Shown: positions 34,021-43,383, numbered from the stretch's first letter. The stretch: 52,643 bases of DNA from Bacteroidetes bacterium GWF2_40_14 (GCA_001769195.1 MEOK01000036.1:41987-94629), one strand, 5' to 3'. Made by a program: numbers and translations. The notes: generated by a model not told the origin, from the sequence alone.

Positions 34021-36447
34021 ATGGATTATTCTAAAAGGATAGAAAAGCTACGTAAGTTATCGGTTGAGACAGAACCAACTCTTTCGATAGAGCGGGCACT
34101 TATTGAGACTGATTTCTATAAGGAGAATCTGGGAAAATATCCAACACCCATGCTTCGAGCCCTCAACTTCATGGAAATCTGTAAAAAGAAAACAATATAC
34201 ATAGGTGATTATGAGCTGATTGTTGGCGAGAGGGGTCCAAAGCCAAAGGCTGTTCCTACTTTTCCCGAACTTACTTGCCATTCTGTGGATGACCTTAATG
34301 TGCTCAATACCCGGGAGCTTCAGCGATACACAATCAGCCGGGAGGATATTGATACATACGAAAAGATTGTTATACCTTACTGGGCAGGCAAGACCCAGAG
34401 GGAGCGGATATTCGGTCATGTTCCTGATGAGTGGCGCGCGGCATACGAAGCGGGCCTTTTCACCGAGTTTATGGAGCAGCGCGCCCCCGGACACACAGCA
34501 CTCGACGGCAAGATATACAGGATGGGGATGCTGGACTTCAAGAAGCAGATTTCCGAAGCACTGAACAAACTTGATTTTCTGAACGATCCGGAAGCCACTG
34601 ACCGGCAGGAGCAGCTGCGCGCCATGGATATCTCATGCGACGCAGTTATTCTGTTTGCAGAGAGGCACGCCCTGCTGGCAGAGGAACAGGCAGAGAAGCT
34701 AGGCGAGAATATGGAATCACTAAATTCCACGCCCGAAAAACCTGATGATGAAGCTGGAAAAGAGCTTAAAAGGCGCATAGCAGAGCTTCACAAGATTGCA
34801 GAGGTGTGCAGGAGGGTGCCGGCAAATGCTCCGCAGACATTTTGGGAGGCAATCCAGATGTATTGGTTTGTGCACCTCGGCACAATCACAGAACTAAATG
34901 GGTGGGACGCAATGAACCCCGGCCACCTAGACCAGCACCTTGCACCATTCTACGACCGGGAGATAGCCGCCGGCACCCTCACCAGACAAGAGGCAAAAGA
35001 GTTAATCGCATGCTTCTGGATAAAGGTGAACAACCACCCTGCCCCGCCAAAGGTGGGCATAACCGCCAGAGAGAGCGGCACATACAACGACTTTACCAAT
35101 ATAAACACAGGAGGATTGATGGCAGACGGAAGCAGTGGAGTAAGCGAGGTGTCGTATATAATTCTTGAAGTACTTGAAGAGTTACATATTCTTCAGCCAG
35201 GATGTTCGATACATATCAGTCATAACACCCCAGAAAATTTCCTGCATGCCGGATGCAAGGTTATAGGCAAAGGGTACGGATATCCGTCGGTTTTCAATGC
35301 CGACGCATATATTCAGGAGCTGACGCGACAAGGGAAGTCACTAAAAGATGCCCGCGAAGGAGGTTGCAGCGGATGCATAGAGGTAGGAGCATTCGGGAAG
35401 GAGGCCTATCTGCTCACGGGCTATCTTAATGTTCCCAAAATCCTTGAGGTTACTCTCAATAATGGAACTGACCCCGTGAGTGGCAAATTCGTAGGCATAA
35501 AAACAGGTAATCCGCTGGAATTTAAAAGTTTCGAAGAGCTCTACGATGCATTTCTCAAACAGTTGAATTACATAGTGGATCTTAAGATAAGGGTGAGTAA
35601 CTACATCGACAGGATGTTCGCCAAATATGCCCCTGCAACGTTCCTTTCGGTAGTAACAGAAGATTGCATAACCAAAGGGAGAGACTACTACAATGGTGGG
35701 CCACGTTACAATACAAACTACATTCAGTGCACCGGACTAGGAACAGTTACAGACTCACTTTCTACCATTAAATGGCATATTTTTGAAAAGGGGAGCTTTA
35801 CCTTGGAGCGCTTACTGGGCGCCATTGTAAATAACTTTGAAGGAGAGGAGATACTCAGGCAGACAATAATAAACAAGACCCCCTTCTACGGAAACGACAA
35901 CGACTATGCCGATTCAATTGCCGTCAGGGTATATGACGACCTCTTCGCTGCCATAGACGGAAAGCCGAACACAAAAGGGGAGTGCTTCCACATGAACATG
36001 CTCTCCACAACCTGCCACGTCTACTTTGGAAAGGTGACCGGAGCAACACCTAACGGAAGGAAAGCCGGACGGGCAATTTCCGACGGCACATCTCCCTCGC
36101 AGGGAGCGGACACACACGGCCCCACATGCGTAATCCAGTCACTGGGTAAGCTGGACCAGATAAAGTCGGGTGGAACCCTTCTAAACCTTCGCTTTCTCCC
36201 CTCTCTTGTTAAAACCGACAGCGACCTCTCCAAACTGGGAGCCCTTATCCGTAGCTACTTTTCTCTTAACGGCCATCATGTTCAGTTTAACATTGTAGAC
36301 TCCGCAACTCTGCGCGACGCCCGCAAGAGGCCAGAAGAGTACCGCGACCTGCTCGTACGGATGGCCGGCTACAGCGACTACTTCAACCACATGAACGCCG
36401 ACCTTCAGGAGGAGATAATCTCCAGGACAGAAAACGGCAAATTTTAA
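34021..36447 (+). CDS. hypD: Glycyl radical enzyme, trans-4-hydroxy-L-proline dehydratase (HypD) type
   Basis: 808 residues. The active-site cysteine lies in GGCSGCIEVGAFGKEAY (Cys452, followed by Glu454), and the glycyl radical site is MAGYSDYFNHM (Gly783) near the C-terminus. Segments such as EFMEQRAPGHTALDG, NGWDAMNPGHLDQHLAPFY and APPKVGITARESGTYNDFTN follow the HypD family as I remember it, rather than pyruvate formate-lyase (CC pair) or glycerol/choline lyases. HypD dehydrates trans-4-hydroxyproline to pyrroline-5-carboxylate, an anaerobic collagen-proline salvage route. The activase follows after 12 bp. No proC is adjacent, so the product must be reduced by a gene elsewhere. A different dehydratase or eliminase substrate is possible. 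Confidence 0.85.
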   Translation: MDYSKRIEKLRKLSVETEPTLSIERALIETDFYKENLGKYPTPMLRALNFMEICKKKTIYIGDYELIVGERGPKPKAVPTFPELTCHSVDDLNVLNTRELQRYTISREDIDTYEKIVIPYWAGKTQRERIFGHVPDEWRAAYEAGLFTEFMEQRAPGHTALDGKIYRMGMLDFKKQISEALNKLDFLNDPEATDRQEQLRAMDISCDAVILFAERHALLAEEQAEKLGENMESLNSTPEKPDDEAGKELKRRIAELHKIAEVCRRVPANAPQTFWEAIQMYWFVHLGTITELNGWDAMNPGHLDQHLAPFYDREIAAGTLTRQEAKELIACFWIKVNNHPAPPKVGITARESGTYNDFTNINTGGLMADGSSGVSEVSYIILEVLEELHILQPGCSIHISHNTPENFLHAGCKVIGKGYGYPSVFNADAYIQELTRQGKSLKDAREGGCSGCIEVGAFGKEAYLLTGYLNVPKILEVTLNNGTDPVSGKFVGIKTGNPLEFKSFEELYDAFLKQLNYIVDLKIRVSNYIDRMFAKYAPATFLSVVTEDCITKGRDYYNGGPRYNTNYIQCTGLGTVTDSLSTIKWHIFEKGSFTLERLLGAIVNNFEGEEILRQTIINKTPFYGNDNDYADSIAVRVYDDLFAAIDGKPNTKGECFHMNMLSTTCHVYFGKVTGATPNGRKAGRAISDGTSPSQGADTHGPTCVIQSLGKLDQIKSGGTLLNLRFLPSLVKTDSDLSKLGALIRSYFSLNGHHVQFNIVDSATLRDARKRPEEYRDLLVRMAGYSDYFNHMNADLQEEIISRTENGKF

Positions 36448-36459
36448 AACTGAATTACT

Positions 36460-37368
36460 ATGAGTCTTATTTTCGACATAAAACGCTACTCAATAAACGA
36501 CGGTCCCGGAATCCGCCTTACAATATTTTTCAAAGGTTGCCCGCTATCCTGCATCTGGTGCCACAATCCGGAAGGTATAAAAAGTACAAAGGAGAAACTC
36601 TACAACAAAGAGAAGTGCCTCAGCTGCCGGACGTGCGTAAGTGTTTGCCCCAATACGGCATTAGCCATGACATCGGAGGAGATTTCCACCGACGCAACTC
36701 TCTGCACGGAATGCGGAACCTGTACCGAGGCCTGCCCCGCAAATACGCTTGAGATATCCGGCCACGAAATGGGAACAGACGAAATTATGAAGGCCATTGA
36801 AAGAGAGAGTTTCATATTTGACCAGTCAGAAGGAGGGGTTACATTTTGCGGAGGAGAACCGCTTTTACACAGAAAACTTTTGCTTGAACTGCTCGACAAA
36901 TGCGGCAAACGGGGCATCCACCGTGCAGTTGACTCCTCACTATATGCCACTGAAGCCATCGTAAGGGAGGTCGCCTCAAACTGCGAGCTCATACTTGCAG
37001 ACATAAAGCTGATGGACCCCGTTCTGCATAAAAAGTATACAGGAGAGAGCAATGAGCTCATATTGGACAACATACGTATGCTGGCAGCAGAGGGGTTTGC
37101 ATTTATCCCACGTATTCCATTGATTGAGGGAATAAATGCCGACGAAAAGAATACCAAAGCCACCGCCATGTTCCTCTCCTCTCTTCCCGGCCATAAAAAA
37201 CGCACCGTCGAGCTCCTGCCATATCACGACATCGCCATCGGAAAACACACCCGGTTGGGTACAATTTACAACCCCAACAACATACCAATGGCCCGGCCTT
37301 CAGACGAGCGAATAGACAGATGTGTAGAGATATTCAAAGAGAAGGGAATAGTAGCTATTGTAAAATAG
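36460..37368 (+). CDS. Glycyl radical enzyme activase (radical SAM)
   Basis: 302 residues. The radical-SAM CxxxCxxC is in GCPLSCIWCHNPEG (Cys27, 31, 34), followed by two ferredoxin-type clusters (CLSCRTCVSVCPNTA and CTECGTCTEACPA) typical of activases of dehydratase-class glycyl radical enzymes, then GGVTFCGGEPLLH and LELLPYHDIAIGKH. It installs the glycyl radical on Gly783 of the partner encoded 12 bp upstream. Both should be oxygen-sensitive, which fits an anaerobe. Confidence 0.93.
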   Translation: MSLIFDIKRYSINDGPGIRLTIFFKGCPLSCIWCHNPEGIKSTKEKLYNKEKCLSCRTCVSVCPNTALAMTSEEISTDATLCTECGTCTEACPANTLEISGHEMGTDEIMKAIERESFIFDQSEGGVTFCGGEPLLHRKLLLELLDKCGKRGIHRAVDSSLYATEAIVREVASNCELILADIKLMDPVLHKKYTGESNELILDNIRMLAAEGFAFIPRIPLIEGINADEKNTKATAMFLSSLPGHKKRTVELLPYHDIAIGKHTRLGTIYNPNNIPMARPSDERIDRCVEIFKEKGIVAIVK

Positions 37369-37457
37369 GGAACTGGAAAGCCTATATTTTCGTATTTCCA
37401 GTTCACGAATTTATATCTGCCAAAATATAACCCAAATTTTATACACTGGTTTTTTCA

Positions 37458-37465
37458 TATCTTTG
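37458..37465 (+). promoter_or_regulatory. -7 box TATCTTTG for the MscS-type gene
   Basis: A TAnnTTTG match 37 bp before the ATG at 37503. Confidence 0.55.
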
Positions 37466-37502
37466 CCCTCAGAATATTATTGACATTAAAAATTCCTGAA
37501 AC

Positions 37503-38765
37503 ATGATAGAGAATGCAATAACAACAAGGGCAACGGCACTCTTCGGGGTGGTTGACGGAATATACCAGATGCTGGTCGACTGGGGGGTCTCTTCTGTTTT
37601 AGCCGGCTGGCTCGACGAAATCATAAGCATAACACTCCTTTTTTTACTTGCATACGGAGTAGATCTCATTTCAAGATTCATACTTCACCGGGTAATGGGA
37701 CATGTGGCAAAATTCACGACAGCAATCTGGGACGACATATTTGTAGAATTCAAAGTGTTCAAGTTTCTTGCCCATATTTTTCCCGGTATCGTATTCTATC
37801 TGTGTTCCCCAATAGCCCTCAAGTCACTGTTTTGGGTGACAATCTTTGAGAAGGGCGCCCTCATATATATCGTCTATGCAATCATCCGTGCAATACATGC
37901 CGCAACAAAGGCGATGACCAAAATATATTCACAATCTGAAGATTACTCCAACAAGCCAATACAAATTATCTTCCAGATAGTGGCCGTAATTGCCTACTTT
38001 GTAGGAGCCATATCGCTGCTTAGCATTTTGTTAAACACCTCTTTCACCGCACTTTTTGCCGGGCTGGGAGCATCAATGGCAATACTGATTCTGGTTTTCA
38101 AGGACACAATCCTCGGTTTCGTAGCCGGCTGGCAGCTCTCCTCAAACGACATGCTTCGTCAGGGTGACTGGATAACAGTTCCCAAATACGGAGCCGACGG
38201 TAACGTGGAGGAGGTTAGTCTATACTCGGTTAAGGTACGCAACTTCGACAACACCATTACAACAGTTCCCCCATACGCTCTTGTGAGCGAATCTTTCCAG
38301 AACTGGCGCGGAATGCAGGAGTCCGGCGGCCGGCGGATAAAGCGTTCGATTATACTAGACATGACCAGCATAGGCTTCTGTACTCCTGAGATGCTTGAAC
38401 GCTTCCGCAAAATCAAGTACCTTAAAGAGTACATAGAGGAGACCGAAAAGGAGATTCAGAAGTTCAACAGCGAAAACGAAACCGACAATACCGTTCTGGT
38501 AAACGGCCGCCGCCAGACAAACATAGGGGTGTTCCGCGCATACATACAGACCTACCTGGAACACCATCCGGAAGTCAACCACGAAATGACCTGCATGGTC
38601 CGCCAGCTTCAACCCACAGAAAAGGGCATCGCCCTGGAACTCTACTTCTTTACCCGCGTCAAGGATTGGGTCTACTACGAAAATGTGCAGTCCGATATAT
38701 TCGACCATGTAATGGCCGTAGTCGAGCAGTTCGACCTAAGAGTGTTTCAGTACCGGGGACTATAG
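37503..38765 (+). CDS. Small-conductance mechanosensitive channel (MscS family, YbdG-like)
   Basis: 420 residues with about five N-terminal membrane helices and the pore-lining MscS signature LFAGLGASMAILILVFKDTILGF (broken here for length) at about 180-205, followed by the beta domain GDWITVPKYGADGNVEEVSL and TVPPYALVSESFQNWRGMQE. The GGRRIKRSI stretch after the beta domain and the total length resemble E. coli YbdG. The C-terminal domain has an insertion (EKEIQKFNSENETDN). It opens under hypo-osmotic stress. Monocistronic. Confidence 0.9.
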   Translation: MIENAITTRATALFGVVDGIYQMLVDWGVSSVLAGWLDEIISITLLFLLAYGVDLISRFILHRVMGHVAKFTTAIWDDIFVEFKVFKFLAHIFPGIVFYLCSPIALKSLFWVTIFEKGALIYIVYAIIRAIHAATKAMTKIYSQSEDYSNKPIQIIFQIVAVIAYFVGAISLLSILLNTSFTALFAGLGASMAILILVFKDTILGFVAGWQLSSNDMLRQGDWITVPKYGADGNVEEVSLYSVKVRNFDNTITTVPPYALVSESFQNWRGMQESGGRRIKRSIILDMTSIGFCTPEMLERFRKIKYLKEYIEETEKEIQKFNSENETDNTVLVNGRRQTNIGVFRAYIQTYLEHHPEVNHEMTCMVRQLQPTEKGIALELYFFTRVKDWVYYENVQSDIFDHVMAVVEQFDLRVFQYRGL

Positions 38766-38799
38766 ACATAGATATTATTTATTTCAGTTTTAATTGCTC

Positions 38800-38951
38800 G
38801 TAAATCCTCCCGAAACTCCCCTCTACTAACATCTTTGGCAGAGCACTTAGTAAACGACTGATTAGTACGCGAATACGCATGTTACTCATTTCTAGCGAAT
38901 TATATTGTACTTAACCCTGTGGGACACTTCAAAAACTCCCTTGAAGTTTTT
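38800..38951 (-). repeat. Dispersed element, partial copy C, plus AT hairpin
   Basis: On the minus strand a stretch around 38900-38825 reads ATGAGTAACATGCGTATTCG, then TTTACTAAGTGCTCTGCCAA and TGTTAGTAGA, aligning with the HP2 region of copies A (10530-10590) and B (43125-43193). HP1 and HP3 are absent. At 38931-38951 AAAAACTCCCTTGAAGTTTTT forms a short hairpin also seen near 5935. No gene here. Confidence 0.65.
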
Positions 38952-38966
38952 ATTTCGCTAACTCCT

Positions 38967-40055
38967 TTACCGCAGAAACTTCGCAAACTCCTCGGCGTAC
39001 CTCAAGAATCCAAGGTCGGTCATGTGAACGCCGTCAACGGTTCCCTCACCGTCACAACCGGCAAGCTTTGCACCCGAAATGAAGTATACATTGCGGAACC
39101 TCTCTTTTTTAAGCTTCTGATAAACAGATCTCCACTCGATGTTCTCCTCACTGAGTTCGGCAGCAGTTTTCTGGTCGAACCTCAATGTAGGGAAGACGGG
39201 GTTCTCCACCATATAGATTTTAACTCCAGGTTTTGCATCAAGAATCATTCTGATAAAGTTGTAGGCACTATCCCTTACAATCTGGGCATTTGTGTTTGGC
39301 AGACAGTCAAGGACAACCGTCTGTGCGCTGACCTTGCATATTGCCTCTGCCATGGATTTGTCCATACGGCCGTTACCCGAGAACCCCAGGTTGATGGTCT
39401 CTCTTTGTAACATCCTGCCCAGGATTGCAGTATATGCCATACCAGGCCGCGATGCGCAGCCACCCTGGGTAATGCTGGTCCCATAAAACAGAATGGCACC
39501 CCCGTCGTCACTTTTCAGCAAAACTTTCTCCTGAGGCATCCCAATTGTTGAAAGAGAATCCACCCCAAAAGAGAGACTCTCGGTACCATCATAAAGCGGA
39601 AGGTAGGCAATGTACTCCCGTTGCTTAGCGGTCATGTTTTTGATAACAACGGCATTGTTCTCCTTGTCGGTGGGCCTTGCTGTACCCATAAAATACCACT
39701 TTCCGTTATCGAGAGAATAGAGGTCGACACCCTTTATACCGGTCGCAGGCATGTGATTCATAGACATATTTGTCATGACCGTCCAACGGACAGCAATGGA
39801 GGTACTGTTAGAAGAGAACCTCACGGCAAGGCCTGCAGAGTTCCTGGCAAGGCTCCAGAGCTCCTTTCGGAAACCATCCTTACCACTAAGGGGTAACCTG
39901 CTGTAATACGACTCGGTAACATCAAAACCCTTTCCCAGAAGCATTAGCTCCCTGGCATCGGTATATTTAATTTTCCCAGCACTCTGTCCACTGACAGTAT
40001 TACCAAAGCACAACGCAAAAAGGGGTAAAAGAATCAAGAGAGAGATTTTTTTCAT
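38967..40055 (-). CDS. Secreted SGNH/GDSL hydrolase
   Basis: 362 residues from the ATG at 40055 (a longer frame reads back into cstA and lacks support). Signal peptide ends near NTVSGQS. An N-terminal jelly-roll-like domain contains the GxDLY signature (GVDLYSLDNGKWYF), followed by an SGNH domain: block I FYGTSITQGGCASRPG (catalytic Ser), GFSGNGRMDKSM (block II Gly/Asn), DCLPNT (block III) and DGVHMTDLG (Asp/His). Predicted periplasmic esterase acting on acylated sugars or similar. The ATG overlaps the cstA stop (ATGA, 4 bp), so translation is probably coupled. Confidence 0.88.
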   Translation of the reverse strand: MKKISLLILLPLFALCFGNTVSGQSAGKIKYTDARELMLLGKGFDVTESYYSRLPLSGKDGFRKELWSLARNSAGLAVRFSSNSTSIAVRWTVMTNMSMNHMPATGIKGVDLYSLDNGKWYFMGTARPTDKENNAVVIKNMTAKQREYIAYLPLYDGTESLSFGVDSLSTIGMPQEKVLLKSDDGGAILFYGTSITQGGCASRPGMAYTAILGRMLQRETINLGFSGNGRMDKSMAEAICKVSAQTVVLDCLPNTNAQIVRDSAYNFIRMILDAKPGVKIYMVENPVFPTLRFDQKTAAELSEENIEWRSVYQKLKKERFRNVYFISGAKLAGCDGEGTVDGVHMTDLGFLRYAEEFAKFLR

Positions 40056-41479
40056 TTCTTCTTTCTGTTTAAAAATATAATCAATACAGATATGGCAACA
40101 ATAATTCCTACAATGTACCCGATCATTGGATCCAGACTCAACCCGCCGGCTTTGTAAGGAGCAATAAAGAAATACGACACACATATAAATGTGAGGAAAG
40201 TTGCCGGAACAGACAATATCCAGTGTGGTTTTTTAACTGTAACAGCATAAGCCGCAGCTGTCCACAATACTATTGTCGCAAGCACCTGATTTATGATTCC
40301 GACGTATTTCCAGATTGTGGAGAAGTCCAGATTACATAACAAATAAGCAACGACAAACATAGGAATAGCCAGAATTAATCTGTTTTTTATCGGTTTTTGC
40401 TGATATTTGAAGGCGTCTGCCAATAACAGTCTCAATCCACGGAAAGCAGTGTCGCCGGATGTGATGGGACACACCACAACTCCAAGAATTGCAATGATTG
40501 CCCCTGCCCTGCCAAGCCAAGAGTTGCAGATTTCGTTCACAATAATTGCAGGAGTCTTGCCACCATCGGCAGCAATGTTAAGACCATCGGCCCCGCCAAA
40601 ATAGGAGATTGCCGCTGTGGCCCATATAAGTGCTACAATACCCTCAGCAATCATTGCTCCGTAAAAAGAGGGGCGGCCATACTTTTCGTCGGTCATACAT
40701 CTGGCCATCATTGGCGACTGAGTTGCGTGGAAACCGGAGATGGCACCACAGGAGATCACAACGAACATCATTGGGAAAAGCACATTCACACCGGGGTTTG
40801 AATGCATGTTTCGGAAGGAATCCAGAGAGAGTTCCGTCATTGTAACGGTTCCGTTGAAAACCTTGAATATCATTGCCCCTCCAATGGCAACTGCCATAAA
40901 CAAAAGAATACCTCCAAAAAGCGGATAAATTCTGCCGATAATTTTGTCGATAGGTAACAAGGTTGCCAGGATATAATAAACAAAGATTATGTACAGCCAG
41001 TACATCATCTTCATCCCCGTAAGCACAGCCATGAGGTTTGCAGGTCCGTTCACAAATGCCACTCCTACAGCCATAAGCAGAAAGGCGGTGATTATAACCA
41101 TAGCCTTCTTTATGTTACTCCCAAGATACTTTCCAACCATATCGGGCAGACTCTTGCCGTCGTTCCTTATTGATAGCATCCCGGAGAAATAGTCATGCGA
41201 AGCACCCATGAAAATGCACCCCACCACAATCCATATATACGCCATCGGGCCGTATGCCGCACCCATTATTGCACCAAAGATTGGCCCGAGACCCGCAATG
41301 TTCAGAAACTGGATAATGAATATTCTCCAGGGTTTGAGCTCGACGTAATCCACACCGTCGGCAAGTCTTTTGACCGGTGTCGGTATTGCCGATGAGGCAC
41401 CAAAAAACCTTTCTACAAATTTTCCATAGGTAAAGTAAGCCCCAATAAGAAGCAGAACAGCTACAACAAAAGTTATCAT
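40052..41479 (-). CDS. cstA: Carbon starvation protein CstA family transporter
   Basis: 475 residues with about 13 membrane helices. Landmarks: GLGPIFGAIMGAAYGPMAYI, GASHDYFSGMLSIRNDGKSL, CGAISGFHATQSPMMARCMT and ITSGDTAFRGLRLLLADAF, all CstA-typical. CstA proteins import peptides or pyruvate when carbon is limiting. This is the short form (E. coli CstA is about 700). Translationally coupled to the SGNH hydrolase; the pairing has no obvious known explanation. Confidence 0.93.
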   Translation of the reverse strand: MITFVVAVLLLIGAYFTYGKFVERFFGASSAIPTPVKRLADGVDYVELKPWRIFIIQFLNIAGLGPIFGAIMGAAYGPMAYIWIVVGCIFMGASHDYFSGMLSIRNDGKSLPDMVGKYLGSNIKKAMVIITAFLLMAVGVAFVNGPANLMAVLTGMKMMYWLYIIFVYYILATLLPIDKIIGRIYPLFGGILLFMAVAIGGAMIFKVFNGTVTMTELSLDSFRNMHSNPGVNVLFPMMFVVISCGAISGFHATQSPMMARCMTDEKYGRPSFYGAMIAEGIVALIWATAAISYFGGADGLNIAADGGKTPAIIVNEICNSWLGRAGAIIAILGVVVCPITSGDTAFRGLRLLLADAFKYQQKPIKNRLILAIPMFVVAYLLCNLDFSTIWKYVGIINQVLATIVLWTAAAYAVTVKKPHWILSVPATFLTFICVSYFFIAPYKAGGLSLDPMIGYIVGIIVAISVLIIFLNRKKK

Positions 41480-41506
41480 ATTGTTTAAGTTAAGTTTCTA
41501 CTGCAA

Positions 41507-42373
41507 TTATCTGTTTTCTACCCACTCTATCTTCACTCCCTTGCGCTCCATACCCCTGAACCATGTCATCTGTCGCTTTGCAAACTGATGAATAGCAACG
41601 GCAAGCTGCCTCTCCATCTGCTCGTAAGTAAGTTTGCCCATCAGGAACAGCGTCACAAATTTATACTCCAGCCCGTAATAAATCAAGTCATCAGGTGAAA
41701 TTCCCGAGTCAAGGAGCCTGCGAACCTCCTCAATCATTCCACCCTCGAGCCTCTCCCTTAGTCTCTTGTCAATCCTTGCCAAACGCTCTTCCCTGCATAC
41801 GGAAATTCCTATAAATCTTGTATTTATGGGAGCTGTCTGCACATATTCAACCGGCGAGTCCTGACGGTAAATCTCAATCTCCAAAGCCCTTATAACCCTC
41901 TTTTTACTATCAATGTCAGATTTGTTATGCATCTTCTTCATCCCCTCCAGCCTGCCCGACAGCTCCTCCATCGACAGCTTCTCCAGCTCTGCCCTCAGCT
42001 CCGGGTTCTCCGGAACCTCAGCCAAAGAGTACCCCCTTGTTACAGCGTCAATATACAGCCCCGTACCACCACACAGGATCGGCAACCGGCCCCTCGACCT
42101 GATGTCGTTGTAAACCCGTTCAAAATCCTTCTGAAACTGGAAAAGATTGTACTTCTCCCCTGCATCGGCAATATCTATCAGGTGATAAGGAACCTTAACA
42201 CCATTCACCGTGTACTCCGACAGATCCTTGCCCGTGCCGATATCCATCCCGCGGTAAACCTGCCTCGAGTCGGCAGAGATAATCTCGCCACCCGTCTCAA
42301 GTGCCAATCTAACAGCATATTTAGTCTTTCCAGAAGCCGTCGGCCCCAATATACAGATCAAATCGTGGTTCAT
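41507..42373 (-). CDS. miaA: tRNA dimethylallyltransferase
   Basis: 288 residues; transfers dimethylallyl to A37 of tRNAs reading UNN codons. P-loop [46 protein letters not shown] and the C-terminal [14 protein letters not shown]. Slightly shorter than E. coli MiaA, usual for Bacteroidetes. Divergent from smpB with only 30 bp between start codons. Confidence 0.95.
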   Translation of the reverse strand: MNHDLICILGPTASGKTKYAVRLALETGGEIISADSRQVYRGMDIGTGKDLSEYTVNGVKVPYHLIDIADAGEKYNLFQFQKDFERVYNDIRSRGRLPILCGGTGLYIDAVTRGYSLAEVPENPELRAELEKLSMEELSGRLEGMKKMHNKSDIDSKKRVIRALEIEIYRQDSPVEYVQTAPINTRFIGISVCREERLARIDKRLRERLEGGMIEEVRRLLDSGISPDDLIYYGLEYKFVTLFLMGKLTYEQMERQLAVAIHQFAKRQMTWFRGMERKGVKIEWVENR

Positions 42374-42388
42374 TCCACAAATTTACAC

Positions 42389-42396
42389 TATTTTTG
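42389..42396 (+). promoter_or_regulatory. -7 box TATTTTTG for smpB
   Basis: A TAnnTTTG match whose last base is only 7 bp before the smpB ATG, implying a leaderless or nearly leaderless mRNA if it is the real promoter. Confidence 0.55.
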
Positions 42397-42403
42397 CACT
42401 CCC

Positions 42404-42853
42404 ATGCCAAAAGCAAAAAGTAAAATAGAGATTAAAAACAAGAAGGCCTCTTTCGAATATGAATTCATAGAGAGCTTCACTGCCGGTATAGTTTTGTCAG
42501 GAACAGAGATAAAATCTATACGTGCGGGAAAAGCCTCTATTGCAGACGCTTACTGCTATTTTGCAAACAGGGAGCTATATGTGAAGAACATGCATATTGC
42601 CGATTACTGGTGGGGTTCATTCAACCAGCACGACCCTAAAAGGGACCGCAAGCTGCTTCTCTCAAAACGCGAACTTAACCGGCTCCACAGAGGATCACGC
42701 GAAAAAGGGCTCACAATTGTAGCCACCCGACTCTTTATTGCCGAAAATGGCTTTGCAAAGCTGAACATATCCCTAGCCAAAGGAAAGCGCGAGTACGACA
42801 AGCGTCACACAATAAAGGAGAACGATCTCAGAAGAGAGAGCGACCGGGCCTGA
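42404..42853 (+). CDS. smpB: SsrA-binding protein SmpB
   Basis: 149 residues from ATG 42404; binds tmRNA for trans-translation. [51 protein letters not shown] and the basic C-terminus [15 protein letters not shown] longer in-frame ORF reads back through miaA and is rejected. The ATG lies 8 bp after a -7 box. Confidence 0.95.
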   Translation: MPKAKSKIEIKNKKASFEYEFIESFTAGIVLSGTEIKSIRAGKASIADAYCYFANRELYVKNMHIADYWWGSFNQHDPKRDRKLLLSKRELNRLHRGSREKGLTIVATRLFIAENGFAKLNISLAKGKREYDKRHTIKENDLRRESDRA

Positions 42854-43029
42854 CGATAGGGTCTGACGATATAATCTGCCAGTACAATAAGCCACGGCAG
42901 TTTATCAGTTGGTTTGCTACTTTTTTCTTCATAAATTGACACTGTTTTTGTGTCAACCTATTTCAGGACGGGACAAGACTCTGCCAAAGGTTGGTACGCG
43001 CCTGACAATCTGTTAATTACATATTTATT
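42854..43029. other. Intergenic region after smpB
   Basis: Holds a hairpin at 42936-42956 (arms TTGACAC / GTGTCAA) and a fragment GACTCTGCCAAAGGTTGGTA / CGCGCCTGACAATCTG (about 42969-43004) that resembles the interior of the dispersed element starting at 43030. No ORF. Confidence 0.5.
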
Positions 43030-43383
43030 TGATTTTCAGACCATTTTTCAAGTATTTGTAAATCAAGCAAGTGCTAACCCCTCTGGCAGAGACTCTGCCA
43101 GAGGGGTTAGCACTTAATTGAAAATGAGAAACGTGCGTATACGCCTGACAATCTATCACTTACTAACTGCTCTGCCAAGGTTGTTAGTAAGTGTCTTATC
43201 TGCAGCTGAATATAAAATCATGTGGAGGCAAATCTTGCCGACACATACCTTCTTGAGTTTTGAATCCTCCTCAACACCAATTTTCAACAGGGTTTTAGAA
43301 AATTTCGCATTGTTCAGTGCTTTTTTATTCAGTGCCCTTTGCAGTTTTTACATGATTTTGCTGTACATGTGGGAAACTATTGT
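43030..43383 (+). repeat. Dispersed three-hairpin element, copy B
   Basis: Same order as copy A, on the plus strand: left flank TTGATTTTCAGACCATTTTT, HP1 palindrome 43069-43115, GAAAATGAGAAACGTGCGTA, HP2 43157-43193 (arms CACTTACTAAC / GTTAGTAAGTG), spacer TGCAGCTGAATATAAAA, HP3 43220-43246 (10 of 12 pairs kept), TACCTTCTTGAG, and a right end CATGTGGGAAACTATTG. The middle is longer than in copy A. A 95-residue ORF (43118-43405) overlaps but looks like a by-product of the repeat. Confidence 0.8.
43069..43115. repeat. Perfect 47-bp palindrome
   Basis: 23-bp arms around A43092 with core CTCTGGCAGAG / CTCTGCCAGAG and outer arms AAGTGCTAACCC / GGGTTAGCACTT. Related to the palindromes at 10600-10656 and 33262-33302. 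Confidence 0.92.

Noticed and set aside
41927-42403. N-terminal extension of smpB by about 159 residues
   Set aside because: It is antisense to miaA; SmpB proteins start at the [11 protein letters not shown] segment and a -7 box directly precedes that ATG.
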